Shown: in pieces, positions 5,339-5,811 of the stretch
Layout: the number at the start of each line of letters is the position of its first letter
Position numbering within the stretch: position 1 is the stretch's first letter
Assembly (NCBI GenBank): GCA_017694135.1
Contig: JADING010000092.1
Coordinates: 1-5,811, forward strand
Reading direction: 5' to 3'
Origin: Candidatus Scatoplasma merdavium
Lineage (GTDB): Bacteria > Bacillota_I > Bacilli_A > RFN20 > CAG-288
Length of the DNA: 5,811 nucleotides
Position numbers and translations under genes: made by a program
The notes under the pieces: model-generated
What the model saw: only the letters and a program-made list of their open reading frames with translations
What the model was told of the DNA's origin: nothing
The model's database searches: none

Positions 5339-5811
5339 AGTTTCATCCCCTGAGATTGACAAAATTCACGGTAAATCTTACACGTTTTTGTTAATTCCTC
5401 ATGTTTACCAACCCCGTGAATTCTCCCTTTATCTAAAACGACTATTTCATCGCAATTTTTTATTGTTGAAACCCTCTGAGATACGATAAATATATCGACA
5501 TTTTTCAAGTTTTCATTAAGCGCCTTTCTCAGCTGGTAATCTGTTTTAAAATCCAAAGCAGAAAAAGCATCGTCTAAAATAAGAATCTTCGGTGATTTAG
5601 CCAAAGCCCTAGCGATGGTTAACCTCTGTTTTTGACCTCCAGAAAAATTACTCCCATCTCTATTTACATAACTTTGCAATCCACCTTTAACTTTAACGGT
5701 CTCTGATGATTGAGATATCTCGATAGCCCTTTTTATTTCTTCTTCGCTCGCATCCTTTTTACCAAAGCGTAAATTTGATTCAATAGTTCCAGTAAAAAGC
5801 GTTGGGTTTTG
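5335..5811 (-). CDS. Heterodimeric ABC exporter subunit with degenerate ATP site (TM287/BmrC-like), C-terminal fragment
   Basis: The frame is open from the right edge for 158 codons to a TGA at 5335. The window begins at the Q-loop glutamine (QNPTLFTGTI), so the membrane domain and Walker A, roughly 420 residues in this family, lie outside. Visible motifs: canonical signature FSGGQ (fragment residues 56-60), Walker B ILILDD with Asp81 where the catalytic Glu is expected, D-loop SALD, and SQRVST with Gln112 replacing the switch histidine. Asp for Glu together with Gln for His marks the degenerate-site subunit of heterodimeric exporters such as TM287/288 and BmrCD. The gene ends in an ATGA overlap with the partner subunit, matching the TM287-TM288 order. 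No internal start is needed; a TTG at 5679 lies in mid-domain and is not a real beginning. Confidence 0.92.
   Translation of the reverse strand, partial: QNPTLFTGTIESNLRFGKKDASEEEIKRAIEISQSSETVKVKGGLQSYVNRDGSNFSGGQKQRLTIARALAKSPKILILDDAFSALDFKTDYQLRKALNENLKNVDIFIVSQRVSTIKNCDEIVVLDKGRIHGVGKHEELTKTCKIYREFCQSQGMKL
5347..5351 (-). promoter_or_regulatory. Ribosome binding site deciding the start of the second exporter subunit
   Basis: AGGGG on the minus strand lies eight bases before the ATG at 5338, inside the end of the preceding gene. It supports 5338 over the in-frame ATG at 5362, which would overlap the upstream gene by 28 bases. Confidence 0.6.

Noticed and set aside
5280..5489. Plus-strand 69-codon frame over the junction of the two exporter genes.
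   Set aside because: It is antisense to the ends of two certain genes, with no start signal and no family resemblance.

Overview
The window is a very compact stretch of a low-GC bacterial chromosome, most likely an uncultured or poorly studied member of the Bacillota (Bacilli/Erysipelotrichia-like). The clues are AT-rich codon use, strong AGGAGG-type ribosome binding sites, an ECF-transporter S component, and an ABC exporter pair of the BmrCD/TM287-288 type. Three genes end in TGA and tryptophan is read from TGG, so this is the standard code and not the Mycoplasma/Spiroplasma code. The taxonomic placement is inference.

Layout: seven genes lie on the minus strand and one on the plus strand. 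Only about 103 of 5811 bases (36 + 67) lie outside genes. From 2944 leftwards a probable minus-strand operon reads fmt (methionyl-tRNA formyltransferase), an ECF S component (vitamin or precursor uptake), a cyclophilin-type peptidyl-prolyl isomerase, an ABC-exporter ATPase, and the first 63 codons of the probable cognate permease, cut by the window edge. Three of its four junctions overlap by 4 or 8 bases. The fourth is a 36-base gap with its own ribosome binding site.

A Nudix hydrolase of the ADP-ribose pyrophosphatase type starts divergently from fmt across a 67-base spacer. That spacer carries two opposed -10 boxes, two strong Shine-Dalgarno sites and an imperfect dyad. The Nudix stop codon overlaps, tail to tail, the stop codon of the next minus-strand gene.

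From 5811 down to 3602 lie the two subunits of a heterodimeric ABC exporter. The first is visible only as its C-terminal 158 residues; the second is complete. Their nucleotide-binding motifs are complementary, giving one canonical and one degenerate ATP site.

Functionally the window mixes housekeeping (initiator-tRNA formylation, protein folding, nucleotide-sugar clean-up) with membrane transport. I see no mobile element, CRISPR array, RNA gene, prophage gene or clearly new system. The most interesting points are the symmetric divergent promoter, the S component coupled to fmt, and the terminator-less convergent junction.
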